NCBI GenBank assembly: GCA_034620365.1
Contig: JAQGEQ010000263.1
Coordinates: forward strand, 248,001 to 312,000
Source: Pegea sp. RAD2-039
Lineage: Eukaryota > Chordata > Thaliacea > Salpida > Salpidae
Direction of reading: 5' to 3'
DNA: 64,000 nt
Part shown: positions 1-12,050 of the stretch, piece after piece
Position numbering within the stretch: position 1 is the stretch's first letter
Layout of the letters: each line of letters starts with the position of its first letter
Made by a program: the position numbers and the translations under genes
Notes under the pieces: model-generated
Seen by the model: the letters and a program-made list of their open reading frames with translations, nothing else
Database searches by the model: none
What the model was told of the DNA's origin: nothing

Positions 1-3000
1 TCTTTGTTTTGTTCATAATACTGAAACTGATACAAAAATTTTCTGAAATTTAAATGATTGAAAATATTTTTTATTTGAGTTTCTTTATTGACGATGTTTA
101 AAGTATTTTAATAAATTAATGAGTCACAGCTGCTTTGATGGAGTTGTTTAGAAAGTAAAATGAAAATTGCCTAGGCACACCTCGATATAAATTATTCTTT
201 ACGAAATTGATAAAAATATTGATTTCCAAAAATTTTATTTGCAAATTTGGGTATTTAAAAAATGTGTTCGGAAACATTTATGATATAGTTTTCAAGATTT
301 GCAGAGTCAAGTTTTTTGTTAAGAATTTCTACAATCTAATAGCATTTTGGTTTATTTTCTACTTTCCATTCGTAATTTAAAGAGATGTAAATTGTTTGAT
401 TAAATTTCTATCAATTAAAAAAAAAGTAATCTTAAAATATTCATTACTTTATTTTATTATTTTTACAAAACTGAAATAATTTTCTAAAACAGGATGCCAA
501 TGTCTTTGCTTAATAAATATTCCTTTCATGCCTAACTGTACTGTAATCCTAAATTAATTTCAACAAATCAAAAATGAGTTATATAACTTTTCAAGTTGAA
601 AACCATTTCAAAAAGTCTCTCTGTCAGAAAACAACTGTTCAAATAGTCCCCCAGTAATTTCTTGAATACAAATAACAAAGAAGATTTGATATAAATTACA
701 ATTTTTAACTCACAATATCTTTCTTTAAATATTACGTAAATACTGAAATCATTTTAAAGCTTAAAAATTTAGATAAAGATTTAATAACTGTTAAATTATC
801 AATAGCCTTTGAAACTGAATTTATTTTAATATTTTTAAATTTTGTAGAAACTTGTATTAGTTAATAAAACCAAATATCATCATACAGAAAAATCGAAACT
901 AAATCATTCCACCTACTAACAATTTCTAGGTTAAAAGTTGAGATTTATGTAGAGTAAAGTAAACTATTACAATAAAAACTTTATTCTTTCAAACAAAACG
1001 GTTTCTAGAAACTATTAATCTCTATATAACAAGGCAAGCAGAGAGAATTAAAAGCTTCGGGAGAAGTTGCTTGAGAAACATTGATTTTCGTTTGATAAAG
1101 TGTGGTAAGCTTATCAAAAGATTAACTTTTTTTCATGTTTCTTCTGTTTTAAGAAAATAAAATCGTTTACATTGAATATATTTGAAACAGATATAAATTA
1201 TTTCTTTAAAGTTTTTGTTTCTTAACATCAAAAATATACACATTTCTAGAACCAAAGAAAAAAGGTTTTATCTTTATGCATGATTTAGTATAATCACTGA
1301 TGTGTTTATAGAGCAATCATTATTATGAAGGACTTTCTTAATCTTCTATTACAGACCTACTTTTTCCTAAACCTTTTATTCTGTCCACAAATGGACAATA
1401 GAGCTTTTGGTTGATGTCTTCCTTTCAAAATCATTTGCGGAAAGCATCCGATTTATTATCTTCTTAATTATAATGATGACTAAAGTAAATAAGTCAAAAA
1501 ACTTTTCATAACTTTGTAGCATTTAAGATAAAAAAAGTTAAATTTTTGAATGATTATTTTTCTAGGGACCTTCTGGTAGAGATGAAGATGCTAGAAGGCC
1601 GATTCCATTTTAGTATTTTTAATCCTTTTACTTTTAGATGTCTTTAAATGATAAATCTGTCAACACTTGGTGGCAGAAGAGAGTAAGATGTAGTACAAGT
1701 AAAAGATTTTTCTTCCAAATATACTTTGTAACAGTAAAATGACGTAACTAGAATTCTGAGTGATGAGAAGATACATGACTTCATCAATTTAAATTCTATT
1801 TTTCTATAAATACGATTTCATATGATAAAATGAAACGAGAATTTGAATTGATAAAAAAACTTTTCCGGAAAATTCTGATGTCATTTTTAATCTTCTAATT
1901 TCACTTGCCTCTTATCATGACTCTTTAAAAATTTGACCAAAATTAACTTGAGAAATTTACTTACTGCTGACTTTGAAAAAAAGATTTTGAAACAATTTTT
2001 ACTTTTGAGAAACAACTTTCTTTAAACGCCAATTTATTACCCTGTCCAAGAATTTAGTTTTTCACAGTGGCAACCCTTTTTTTGTAAATTGTCCATCGTT
2101 ATTTTTATTCAACTGACTTTTGTAGCTATCTTGTAAATACACATTTTTGGTGAAATTTGTTTCGTATTTTTACAATTACATTTTATTTAATTAAATATAT
2201 ATCTATTTTAGACTATAATTTATAGTGAATTGAAAAAATGAATTCAATAAAACATCGTTTAAATCAAATTCTTTGATTCATTTAAATACAAAACTGAAAT
2301 TTAAAATATCAAGTTTAGAAAACTTGATTTGATTAATCAAGAATACAGTTAAAACATTAATGTTAGATTTTAGTAGAACAAACTGCTAAATTGTGGCTTT
2401 CTATGGTTTGTGTCATATAAAGCTGCTTCTCATTAGAAAAAGGATTTCGAATTCGTGAACTTTAGTCTTTTAATAGCAAGGAAAATTGCCATTAAACTTT
2501 TTCCAGAGCTAGTAATAGCGATTATTTGAACAATTTATTGTTCAAAAGTTATAAATCAAAATAAAATGTTTTGATTTAAATGTTTTTTTGATCTGCTTTT
2601 ATTTTACTTAATCACTATTGGCCAAAAATAAGTGAAATTTATTTGTAAAATACTCATGATAAGATATATCAAAAAGAAAAACGTTTTGGTCTCAAACACG
2701 TCATAGACTATAATCTCTTTTTTCCACGACAACTTTCATCCTAAAAGACCTCTAATCGGATTTTCTAAGCTATTGAAGTTTACTTAAAAGTAAAAAAGAG
2801 ATGCTGTTATTTGTTATGTGAAATACGATGTAAATGTCAAACACACTATTCAAATTGACACAAATACAAATGTTTTGTAATCAGTTAAGTAAGTTTCTCT
2901 AAATTTTCACCTTCTTTATCTTGTCAATCAATTTTTATGTACAAACAAACAGTTTTCAGTTAGATCAGTCAGTCAGTAGCATTTTTTACTTTAAAAATCA

Positions 3001-4381
3001 ATTAATTTTGCAAGTTAAAGCTGCTTAGAAATTTTTCTATTTTTCATAAAGTTTTTTGAGTAACCAATAGACGGATCTTTCAACTAAATAAACAACTTTT
3101 TTTGTTGTTATTTTAACAGATTCGAATCTTATATTAATACGTCATTGGCTAAACATTTTTAATAATTTTTACAGTTATAAACATAGAACTTCATTTCTTA
3201 AATTTTTTTTCACAATTTTGACAAAGTAATATTATTAAACATAAAAATAGATCAAATACTGAATTGATCATATTCAAAATTTTAAAATAAATTTAGATTT
3301 TTTATATATGATTTTCTAAACCTTATCAGGCTTGAAATTCTGTAAAGTAACAAGAAAAATTTCCCATTATTATACAAGTAATAGTTTTTCAACCGTTGAT
3401 GTTAAAACGAAAAAAAGCTCGGAAATAATTCCTTTTATTAAAAAACTTTTGTTGAAATTTTTTAAACGCTGGATCTACATTTACTAATATCTTCACTTCA
3501 AATGTTTCTTAGCTTAAAATTTAGTGGTTTTCAAATATCTTACATAACTTCTACCAGCAAAAAGATACAAGTGAACTGAAATTGGTTTATCAGAAGTTTG
3601 AGATCGAAAATACTGAGAATAATGACCCAAGTTAAATATTCAAATCTAGAAATTGTTTGCAATTTATTAGAAGAACAATTATTTGAAATATTCAATTATT
3701 AAGCTCTCTTAACACACGAAAATAATATTAACTATATTTAGAATAAAGCTCATCTGTCAGTTTAAGAACACTTAAAAGTAATTTAATTTAAAATCATCAC
3801 AATAAAGTATAGAAAAATTGCAAAGGATTGTTTTAACAAGTTTTGAAATTAAGCAATTGCAAAAACTCAGCGCAGATATAATTTGTTGAAAACAGTAATT
3901 TTTTGAGGCTTACTTGAAACAATTTGAAAGTTTTATTTAACCCTTTGCAACTTTAAGCTTAAAAAATGTTAAAAATTTAACATTTTCTTCAATTAAAACA
4001 ATAAATATATTTAATTATAAACAGAAAGAGTTATTTTTCTAATTTATCATTTTAATCAAAGACTTTTTCTTCTAATAATCTGCTAATGATTAAAAGATAG
4101 ATTGTGAGAAATGAAATCAATAAAAAGTAAAATAATTATTCAGTTAAACTTCAAAAGCTACTCAACAGGTATGAGTTGCCAACAGTTATAGGGAATTTGT
4201 TTATTTATCTTATTCTTCTTTAACTTGAACAGTTTAAAGAGATTCTTTATTCTTCCACAAAATGCAACTTCCAACAATTGCTGTATCAATTTACAGCACA
4301 TCTTCTAACTTTCTTTACAATACTTTTTGTGTTTCAACTCCTCGAAAACCGGTTATATGAAATCAATGTCATTGATATCTT
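1..4381. other. AT-rich intergenic DNA, 3' flank of the 4.4-8.4 kb gene
   Basis: No exon-like stretch is visible on either strand. The DNA is uniformly AT-rich with short homopolymer runs. The part next to 4382 is probably 3' UTR of the minus-strand gene: the plus strand reads tttatt at about 4200-4205, an AATAAA signal on the minus strand roughly 180 bases past the stop codon. Two adjacent short hairpins lie at 2525-2577 and are listed separately. Confidence 0.6.
2525..2577. repeat. Two adjacent perfect short inverted repeats
   Basis: TTTGAACAAT (2525-2534) is followed two bases later by its exact reverse complement ATTGTTCAAA (2537-2546). Seven bases further on, AAATCAAAA (2553-2561) pairs with TTTTGATTT (2569-2577). 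Neither lies near a recognised gene. In DNA this AT-rich, such pairs can arise by chance, so no function is assigned. Confidence 0.6.
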
Positions 4382-5848
4382 CTAGATAGACATTTCCATG
4401 AAAACAGAAAGACTCTCAACGCTTCGTTCCAAAGGTATGATGTCATAAGCAACATCATGTAACGATCGACTTCGACTTTTTCTTGAATTGATGTCACATG
4501 ACTTTTGTTGACTACTTTGTCGACATTGAACAGATGTTGGACGTTTCTTAGTTACTTTAGGCAGTGACACTGAATTAGCGGTCGATTTCCGGCGTCCAAT
4601 CTGACCTAATAGTGGACAGCTAACGACGCTTCCACCGCTACAAGTCGAGTCTTCCGCTAATGGCTTCGAAATTAGATCTTTTGTTAAATTTGTGTCCTGA
4701 ATTCGGAGTACTGATCTAGAGTGATCAGTATTGTAGTTCTTGCTCTTCATATAACATCCAAGGACATCTAGAACTGATGTACTGTTCTTGATGAATCCTC
4801 CTTTACTCTCAGATTGAATCTTATCAAGATGAGGAACAGATCGGCTCTTCAGCACTGACTTCCGACAAATCTCTTTACTCGAACTTCGACTAAAGATCTT
4901 TAAATGCTCCAAGTTCCTCCTCTTTTCAACCGGAGGAGCTTGAGCTGATCCCTCTGCACTTGATGATAGTTGTCCGTGTGCAGTGAGGCGTCGCGAGCAC
5001 TTTAACAAATCACGTGATGAAGACGCGCGCTCCTGTTCACTGATGCATGGCAATCGGAATTTTCCAACCGAGACCCCTGTCCCATAACCGCGGTCCGCAG
5101 TACTGTGGGAAGATGACACGCCATCCGCGCTCACCTGTGAGCTTCTGTGATTTTCTTGTTCTCGATCGCTCATAGTGACGTCACAAACCTTATTGATAGT
5201 GCCTGAAGAAAGAAGCAAAAGTAGCGACGCTTCGATAGAAGTCGTGACGTCACTCACTATAATTAGATACAGAGCTCATCGAAGTTCTTCCTCTCGTGAT
5301 ACAAACTTCTTCATCTACATCTAAGATTGTTGCTTCTTTCGAGCTTTTGCTGATTGTTCCACCGACTTGATGTCGTTTGATTGCCGCCACGTGTCGGGTG
5401 TGAGCCCTTTTTCGACGTAAATCGTGCGTCTTCCGCTTCAAGCGCCGCTTTCTACGGATCCGAGTCCCATTTCGATCTCGTATTCTATAGGAAATGTTAA
5501 GATTTTAAATCAGGGTTTTCCCCGAGAACAAGAAAGCTTTTTTAGAAAAGATTTTTTAATTAGATATTCGAACGGAAGCTCTGAAGTTTTAGTCAAAATA
5601 GAAACACAGAATTTTGATCTCTAAAGATGAGAAGATATTTGAAGAATTAATCTTCTATCTAGTCGAAAAGAAGATTATACATCTTCAAGAGATCAGGTGA
5701 AGAACGAATCTTTAACTTACAATTGTTCCATTGTTGTTGTTGTTTGTTCTTCTTTCCCTCGACTGTACGAAGATGCCAAACTTCCAGGAGCCTTAATCGG
5801 AAATAAAAGATCAAAACTTGCTTCAGTTTCAACTTCAATTATTACCAC
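4382..5848 (-). CDS. Uncharacterised basic, serine-rich protein, C-terminal exons
   Basis: Three exons on the minus strand: 5848-5721, 5484-5258 and 5202-4382 (stop TAG at 4384-4382). The 55-base intron 5257-5203 begins GTGAGT and ends CTTCAG; the intron 5720-5485 begins GTAAGT and ends CTATAG. Phases agree, giving one frame through all three. The protein has a very basic stretch (RIRRKRRLKRK) followed by a long Ser/Arg/Lys-rich region with no domain I recognise, ending SVFMEMSI. A shorter form could start at the ATG at 5731-5729, which sits in a good context (ACAACAATGG) and would give 352 residues. However, the frame stays open upstream of that ATG and joins the hydrophobic exon at 6051-6100, so these exons may instead encode the cytoplasmic tail of a membrane protein of at least 443 residues. 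Composition is much richer in G and C than the flanks, which supports real coding sequence. Function unknown. Confidence 0.75.
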
Positions 5849-6050
5849 CTGTTCAAGTTCTTAAATTTGTTGCGTTTTATCAAATTCAATTATTTCAAAG
5901 CGAAAGCTTTGAACGATTTCAAGTGCTACTACATATAAACCGTACTTCTAAGCAACGTTTATAAATCCGATTAACTGTAAGCGATTTAACATGAAGAATA
6001 TTTGTGTTATGCCATGAGGACCACCTTGCAAATGTAACTCAACCGTGAAC

Positions 6051-6100
6051 CATCAAACAGTTACAAATGATACCAACTAACAGGCCTATCGGCGTTATTA
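6051..6100 (-). CDS. Putative transmembrane exon of the 4.4-8.4 kb gene
   Basis: On the minus strand an acceptor TTTGCTGCAG precedes an island whose only open frame reads ITPIGLLVGIICNCLM, strongly hydrophobic. It starts in phase 1, matching the phase-1 end of the exon at 8399-8292. If it ends at 6051 (donor GTTCAC) it joins the next exon (5848) in phase 0, giving a continuous hydrophobic run into VVIIEVE. An alternative donor seven bases further on (GTTGAG) with an acceptor near 5857 also keeps the frame. The donor is weak in either case and the acceptor at 5849 has a poor pyrimidine tract, so the exact junction is uncertain. Confidence 0.5.
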
Positions 6101-8291
6101 CTGCAGCAAATATTTCTGCCTTTTTAAGTTTTAATGATAAGGGAAATAAATTTACTATTTGTTAAATCGTTGCCAATTCTTTTTCTTATCGCTGTCTTAT
6201 GAGCCTTATTTTTAGAAATTAAAGAAGTTTGTAGCTAGTTTTTATTCGAAACTCTCACATTAATGAACAGTTATTTTTACTTTTATTCACTTTTTATGTT
6301 TGTTAACAACTTTTGAAAACTGGAATGATTACTTCCTTAAAAATAACTTTTCTAATTTGAAATAAATGGTATAAAGCGTTAATAATTTGAAAGTATATCA
6401 ACCACAAATTTTGTCAGAATTGCATATAATAGCGTCCTCTTATATTACAAATGTAATATTAATGAACTTGTTTAATTCATAATAATGATTTAAACTGATG
6501 AAGTCATGCTTTTATTGATTTATTTTTATGGTTTATTTATTACAGCACATTAAATAAAAACATTTGTCATGAATGTTTGAACTTTTATATACTAAAGACT
6601 TTATAATTCATAAAACTTGAAAGAAATGAGTTCAAAAAAATTTGTCAGGAACTGTAACTAGGTATCTCGAGATAACTTTTTATTTTGCTTAATCAGCATT
6701 TATTAACATTCCATTAAAGTGTGGAATAATTTGACGAAGTTTAGATCTAAACGATAACAGAGGTGATGGAAGATCAGTTCTATGATGTATGCTGACACTA
6801 ATGAAATAATGTTTCATTTTCCATTTAACTTCTTACACTTCAACAAGCTTATTATGATGACGTGTTCGATGATTACAGTAACATTTAATAAAACGCTCAG
6901 AATAATTAAGAATCAAATTTTAGTGTCAAAGCCTCATGTACTCATCTACATCAGTTTTGCTTTTAAAATGACTACTTTGTCAGCTACTAAACTTAAGTAA
7001 TATCAAGCTTTTTTTTAATAAGTTTTAGAAAATAAGACCTAATCAAACGAAATATCTTGTTGTACTTTACAAAGTGTTTTTAATTATCAAAATACTCTTA
7101 AAGTTATATTTATCAAAATTTATAAGTTTTAAGAACAGATAAGTTTTGTTTACATTTTAGTATTTTCAAGTTTCCAAATAAATCTATGATTAATTTTCAA
7201 TATTTTCAGTTCTTCAATTGATAAATATTAAATGGTTTTCTGGGAGTACTTTTTAAAAAAAATTAAAATATTTTAAAATTAATTCACTATTTTAGAACTT
7301 GTCTTTTCTGTAAGTTACAAAAATTGCATTTTTGATTAAAAAGAAAAATTAAGCCACGGTCAAAATATATTAGGCTTCAAATTAATAAAACCAATTGCAC
7401 AGAACAGTCATTGTACTTTATACGGCATAATAACAACTCAAATAAATTTATAATTGGATCATGACATAATATTATTGAAACAAAAGCTTAACAATATGAA
7501 TATTGTTGTAATTTTTCGTGCTGATAAAAATATAATTAAATAATATAAAAAATTATTCGTTAATTTTCAGTAGCAGTTTTTATGCTACAATAACTTCAAA
7601 AATTTGAAGCTAAAAAGACTGAAAATTAACAAAAAAGTTTTTAGTAAAAAATTCAACTGTGAAAACCAGGTGATAATAATTTGGCAATTTTCAAAAAACT
7701 TTTGGTTAATATAAATTTAATTAAAGAGTTGGTAGATTTTTTGCTTTAATATAATTACTTAATATGCTAAAACAGTTTAGTTTGTCAAATAAATTGAAGA
7801 TTAATTTAAAATCTCTTAATCTATATTTAATAATCTCAAACCTGTTTCAATTAAATATTTTGTCGTGAAATATTATAAGCTTTTGGTGAAAAAAGCTTAC
7901 TGTAATTTGAAAATAGTCAGGAAAGTATTGGCTAATAAACATAATCAAGTTTAGAAACACAATCTGATCATTCAGTTAACCAATAATGTCAGCAAATTAC
8001 AAAATAATGAATTTAAATCTTTACAAATTGGATTTTATTTAATGAAAATCTAAAATCGTGTTTGAAGAGGTTTTAAATTTCAAAATAAATCTTTGCCCTA
8101 GATAATTTTTACAAAAGCAACATCATTGCTTCTGCTTCCCACAAATTCGTGATTATTGTGGGCTTAAAGCGCATTAAAATCGATTCCACGAGCTTTAAAC
8201 CAACAAAATAAAAGCTGAAAAACCTTGTATCGATTAGATGAGTTTTTCCACTTAGAGCTGGTCACATGATTCTTTGTGTTTGGTCTCCCAC

Positions 8292-8399
8292 CTGAAACTC
8301 GTCTTTCGTATCCAACACCCAAGAGCAGCCTGCGGTCGTCGATTTTGCTGTTTTCACTGCTCTCAGTACAATCCGGATGAAATGGGAATGACGTGACTT
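8292..8399 (-). CDS. Putative 36-residue exon, probably extracellular part of the 4.4-8.4 kb gene
   Basis: A GC-balanced island on the minus strand is bounded by a good acceptor (a T-rich tract ending GATTTACAG) and donor (CAG|GTGGGA). It is 108 bases, phase 1 at both ends. In the phase-consistent frame it contains HPDCTESSENSKIDDRRLLL and ends ERRVS. Joining to the exon at 6100 gives RRVS-V-ITPIGLL, so it would lie just outside the membrane segment. Another frame of the same island is also open, and I recognise no domain. Upstream exons, including any signal peptide, were not found between 8.4 and 12 kb. A GC-richer patch at about 9545-9700 is the only candidate and I could not build an exon from it. 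Confidence 0.5.
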
Positions 8400-11300
8400 C
8401 TGTAAATCACATTTGTGTGTGATTAGAATAAAAATAAATGAAGCAAACAACAAGCAAATGCGTTTTACTCTGAATAATTTTGAACTATTTAACTTTGTGG
8501 TATTCACATCTATACAATCTGTCAACTTTGCTTCATAAAAAGTCGATTTATTTTAAAAACTCAAAAAAAATACAAAACAAATTATTTCCTTTTTGTATTA
8601 TCCCGTGTATATATTCACATAATAAATAAATTATTTAATTTTTTAATGATTTTTTTGAAAACCTTTTACCCTATAAAAGTAATTTTTAAATATTCGTAAT
8701 ATTTGTAGTAAATTTCATCAGATAAATAAATAAATAATTAAAGTGTTTTTTGGGACATATAATCAATTTTGACAACAACATTTTCTCATTAACTTTATGG
8801 TAAATTCAGGAATAGAGTTCATAAATATAAAAATGTAAAAAATTTGAAGTTATTTTCCCCTTATACTTACTGGAAATTAATTGTTGTGTCAGCTTACATA
8901 AAACTTATTCAGATTTTTAATTATATCCCAGAAAAAAATTGATTTAATTCTCAGTAATTTGATGTTGATGTATATAAAGAAATTGCATCAATTTTAAAAA
9001 TTCAAAATACAAATTTACTAAAATAATTTTTCTGGTGGATTGCAGTAAATATAAAAACATAAAAATGAACTTAACTTAATCTGAGAAACGTTACTTGTTA
9101 AATTTTAACTGATTTTATTAGCAAACTAAACACTTTATACGATAAATAATGTAAACTTTAAAACTAAAGTTTGTTTTGCTAAAAGAATGATGTAAAATGA
9201 GTTGTTGACAATATTGGATATTTTTGGCGAAATTAGAATAAACCTTCTTCAATAGACATCAAATGAAAATTTAATAAAAGGTTTGGTCAGAACTGAAGTC
9301 GTATTATTTGGAATTCTAAATAACCAGGTTGGAGCTAATTTATTCGTCAAACTTGTGTTCTTCTTATATTAGTCACTATTGTACCTTACACTTTTAGTAA
9401 AAGCAGTTTTTACAAAAAAAAAGCTCCTTAACACCGGATATAAAAGTAACATTCTAATAGTTCAAGAAAAGTAGAAAAATTCTTTTGCTGAAATAACTTC
9501 AGATTTAAATACGAAATCATGCTAACATATAAGACTAAAAAATGCTTGATTCGTTCAGAACAAATGACCAGGTTTAATGACGAACACGAAACCATGCTGC
9601 AATGTTGACCACTAATTTCAAATGAATTAAACTTAATGCTGTGAAAATATCGGTAGTAGCAGCAGCGAATATAGTGACGTGATGTCATAACGCGATCTTA
9701 TAATCGCACGATAAAACCAAAATGTGTCTACTATCCTCTAATGACTTCTACTTAGGTTTATAACGAAACTAATTTAAAAATGTTGTTGATTTTAATAAGC
9801 GTTAAAATAGATTTTTTACATCAGTCATTTATGATTAACCAAACTAAATCTTGAAAATGTAGAAGATATGAAACCGTTTTTCTCGATCAGTATTTATTTT
9901 CAAACTAAACTCTGCAATTGATTTTCAAGATGCAAACGCTGAAATAATTATAAAAGTTTTTTTAAGTTTAACTCGAGTCAGGTAGACAACTACCAGTTAG
10001 GCATGTTATTTTACAGTTGCAAAACTTTACTAAAAAGATTAAACTAAACAAACTTGATTGAGTGAAATTATAGTTTACGTTTCAAGTGTCTAGAAGCATC
10101 ATAAAGACTGTAAAAGTGATATATTTAGTCAAACCATAACAGATTTACATTCAATAAAAATTCTAAGATTATCATTTGAGAGTTCTTGGTTGGTTTAAGC
10201 TCTAGGGATTAGGCTACATAATATTTCTTGTCATATACATAGCGCAATTTAAGGACCACAACCTTATGATTATCGATCCATTTTAATGTTTACTATGAAC
10301 AGTTTTTTTTTTGATTTTATCAAAATCTAAATACGTGTAACATATTTTCCCTTGAGAAATAAGACAGTATTATTACATCTATATATAAGACATCAAATTA
10401 AAAATGTAAAAAAAATGAGAGTTACTCATCTTTTTAATTAATACTAGAACATAAGGCTTTTAAAAACAGTTATCATTAAGGAAGCTACAGTCTTAATTAT
10501 AATTCAGGCTTGATGTAGTGTTTGTTTCTGTGTTCATGATATGTCAGATGATACATACATTGGTTTCATTTATGCAATAAGAATTCTTAACAAAACATAC
10601 ACAGTTGTTTCTACTTTTACTCCATAAAAGATGTGATCTTCTCTTGTATTTGACTACAAAGTGATGTAAGCTTTTGTAAATCAAAAATTAGAGAAATTTG
10701 GATAGTATACTAGATAAATAATAGAACAAAGTGGTCGTTTTTTGTATTGTAATACTAAGCAAAAAATAATTGACGCCAAATTGTTGCTTTTTTCAATTCA
10801 AATTTGAACAAATTTTAAGATCGAAGCTTTTGTTGTTAACAAAGTACAAAATAAACTTTTCGATGTATCTGTAAGCAGAAAATTTATATTAAAATGATAT
10901 TTAATGTTGATTAAATTTATTGAAAGATTATTTCATAAGATTTCAAAGGATATAAGTAAAATTGATAGAAATTTAATTCGAGTAACTATTATACTTTCTA
11001 CAAATTAAGATTAGGTTAACCACCGTATCGCCATAGAGAATGAATAAGGAAAAATTGTATTAAAGTATTATTCAGACGAAGATGATTTAATGTTTAGAAA
11101 TCGAAATGTTGATACTGCAAAGATAGAATATTTTCAAAAAAACTTTACTTATTATCAATGAAAAACATAAAGTTTTAGATTGGCAAATATTATTGTACTT
11201 ATCGTAGATGAAAATTGATATTAAAGAACCGTTTAATCATTGGACTTTACTTGTTTTGAAATTATATCTTAAAAGTTTGTATCCAGTTTCATGATTGATA

Positions 11301-12050
11301 GATAAAAAAATGGCCACCAACTAACTTCTAATTTTTCATCATGAAAAAAACCTTTGATGTGATGATAACATCTCTAGCATAAACTAAATGTGGGTCAACT
11401 AGACTCTGCTATGTTTCAACGAGAGAAACAGACAGTTAGTACATACAAAAACTACTAGAACTGTCACAAAAAGACACACACAAATTTGTTTGTTCAAAAT
11501 TCATGATTAGATAATAATAACTTTTAGTCAATTTATAATTTTTTATCAGCTGTCTGGGTGAAGAAAATAAACTAATGCAAACACAGAAGGACTTATTTGA
11601 TCTCATATTATTCTTCACGTTTTATCTAAACTAAATCCAAGTAGTCATTTCGTAATTATAAACATTTCATTGATGCGAAATGTATAAGAGCTTTCTACAA
11701 GTCTTACCACCAACATTCTTATCTCTCTAAAACATTTTTACAAATTTTTCTAGTTTGTGTAATTTTATAATTAAAAAAAAAACATATGTAGTCAATCTTT
11801 TTATAATATTCATTGTATAAAGTAATTTTTTATAAGCTAATGGAAAGAGTGTTTAAAATCATTATCATTAAAATGATTTAGCTGTAATATTTACTTACAA
11901 TTTTATTCATTATTTCACTATTGTACTTTTGTGAAAAAAAAGCTAAATCAAGTTAACATGAGACAATGTTTATATTTTAAGGTTCTTATCGTATCAAAAT
12001 TGCAAATTCATTAATTTATAAAACGGTTAAATTCTTGTGTACAATAAGCA
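8400..12050. other. AT-rich intergenic or intronic DNA
   Basis: No supported exon. A GC-richer patch at about 9545-9700 contains a CRE-like stretch (TGACATCACGTCAC on the minus strand, about 9670-9685) and a short minus-strand open frame. It could be a promoter or first exon of the gene to its left, but no signal peptide or matching splice phase could be shown. On the minus strand an AATAAA-type signal near 11903-11908 may serve the membrane-protein gene that stops at 12051. Confidence 0.5.
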
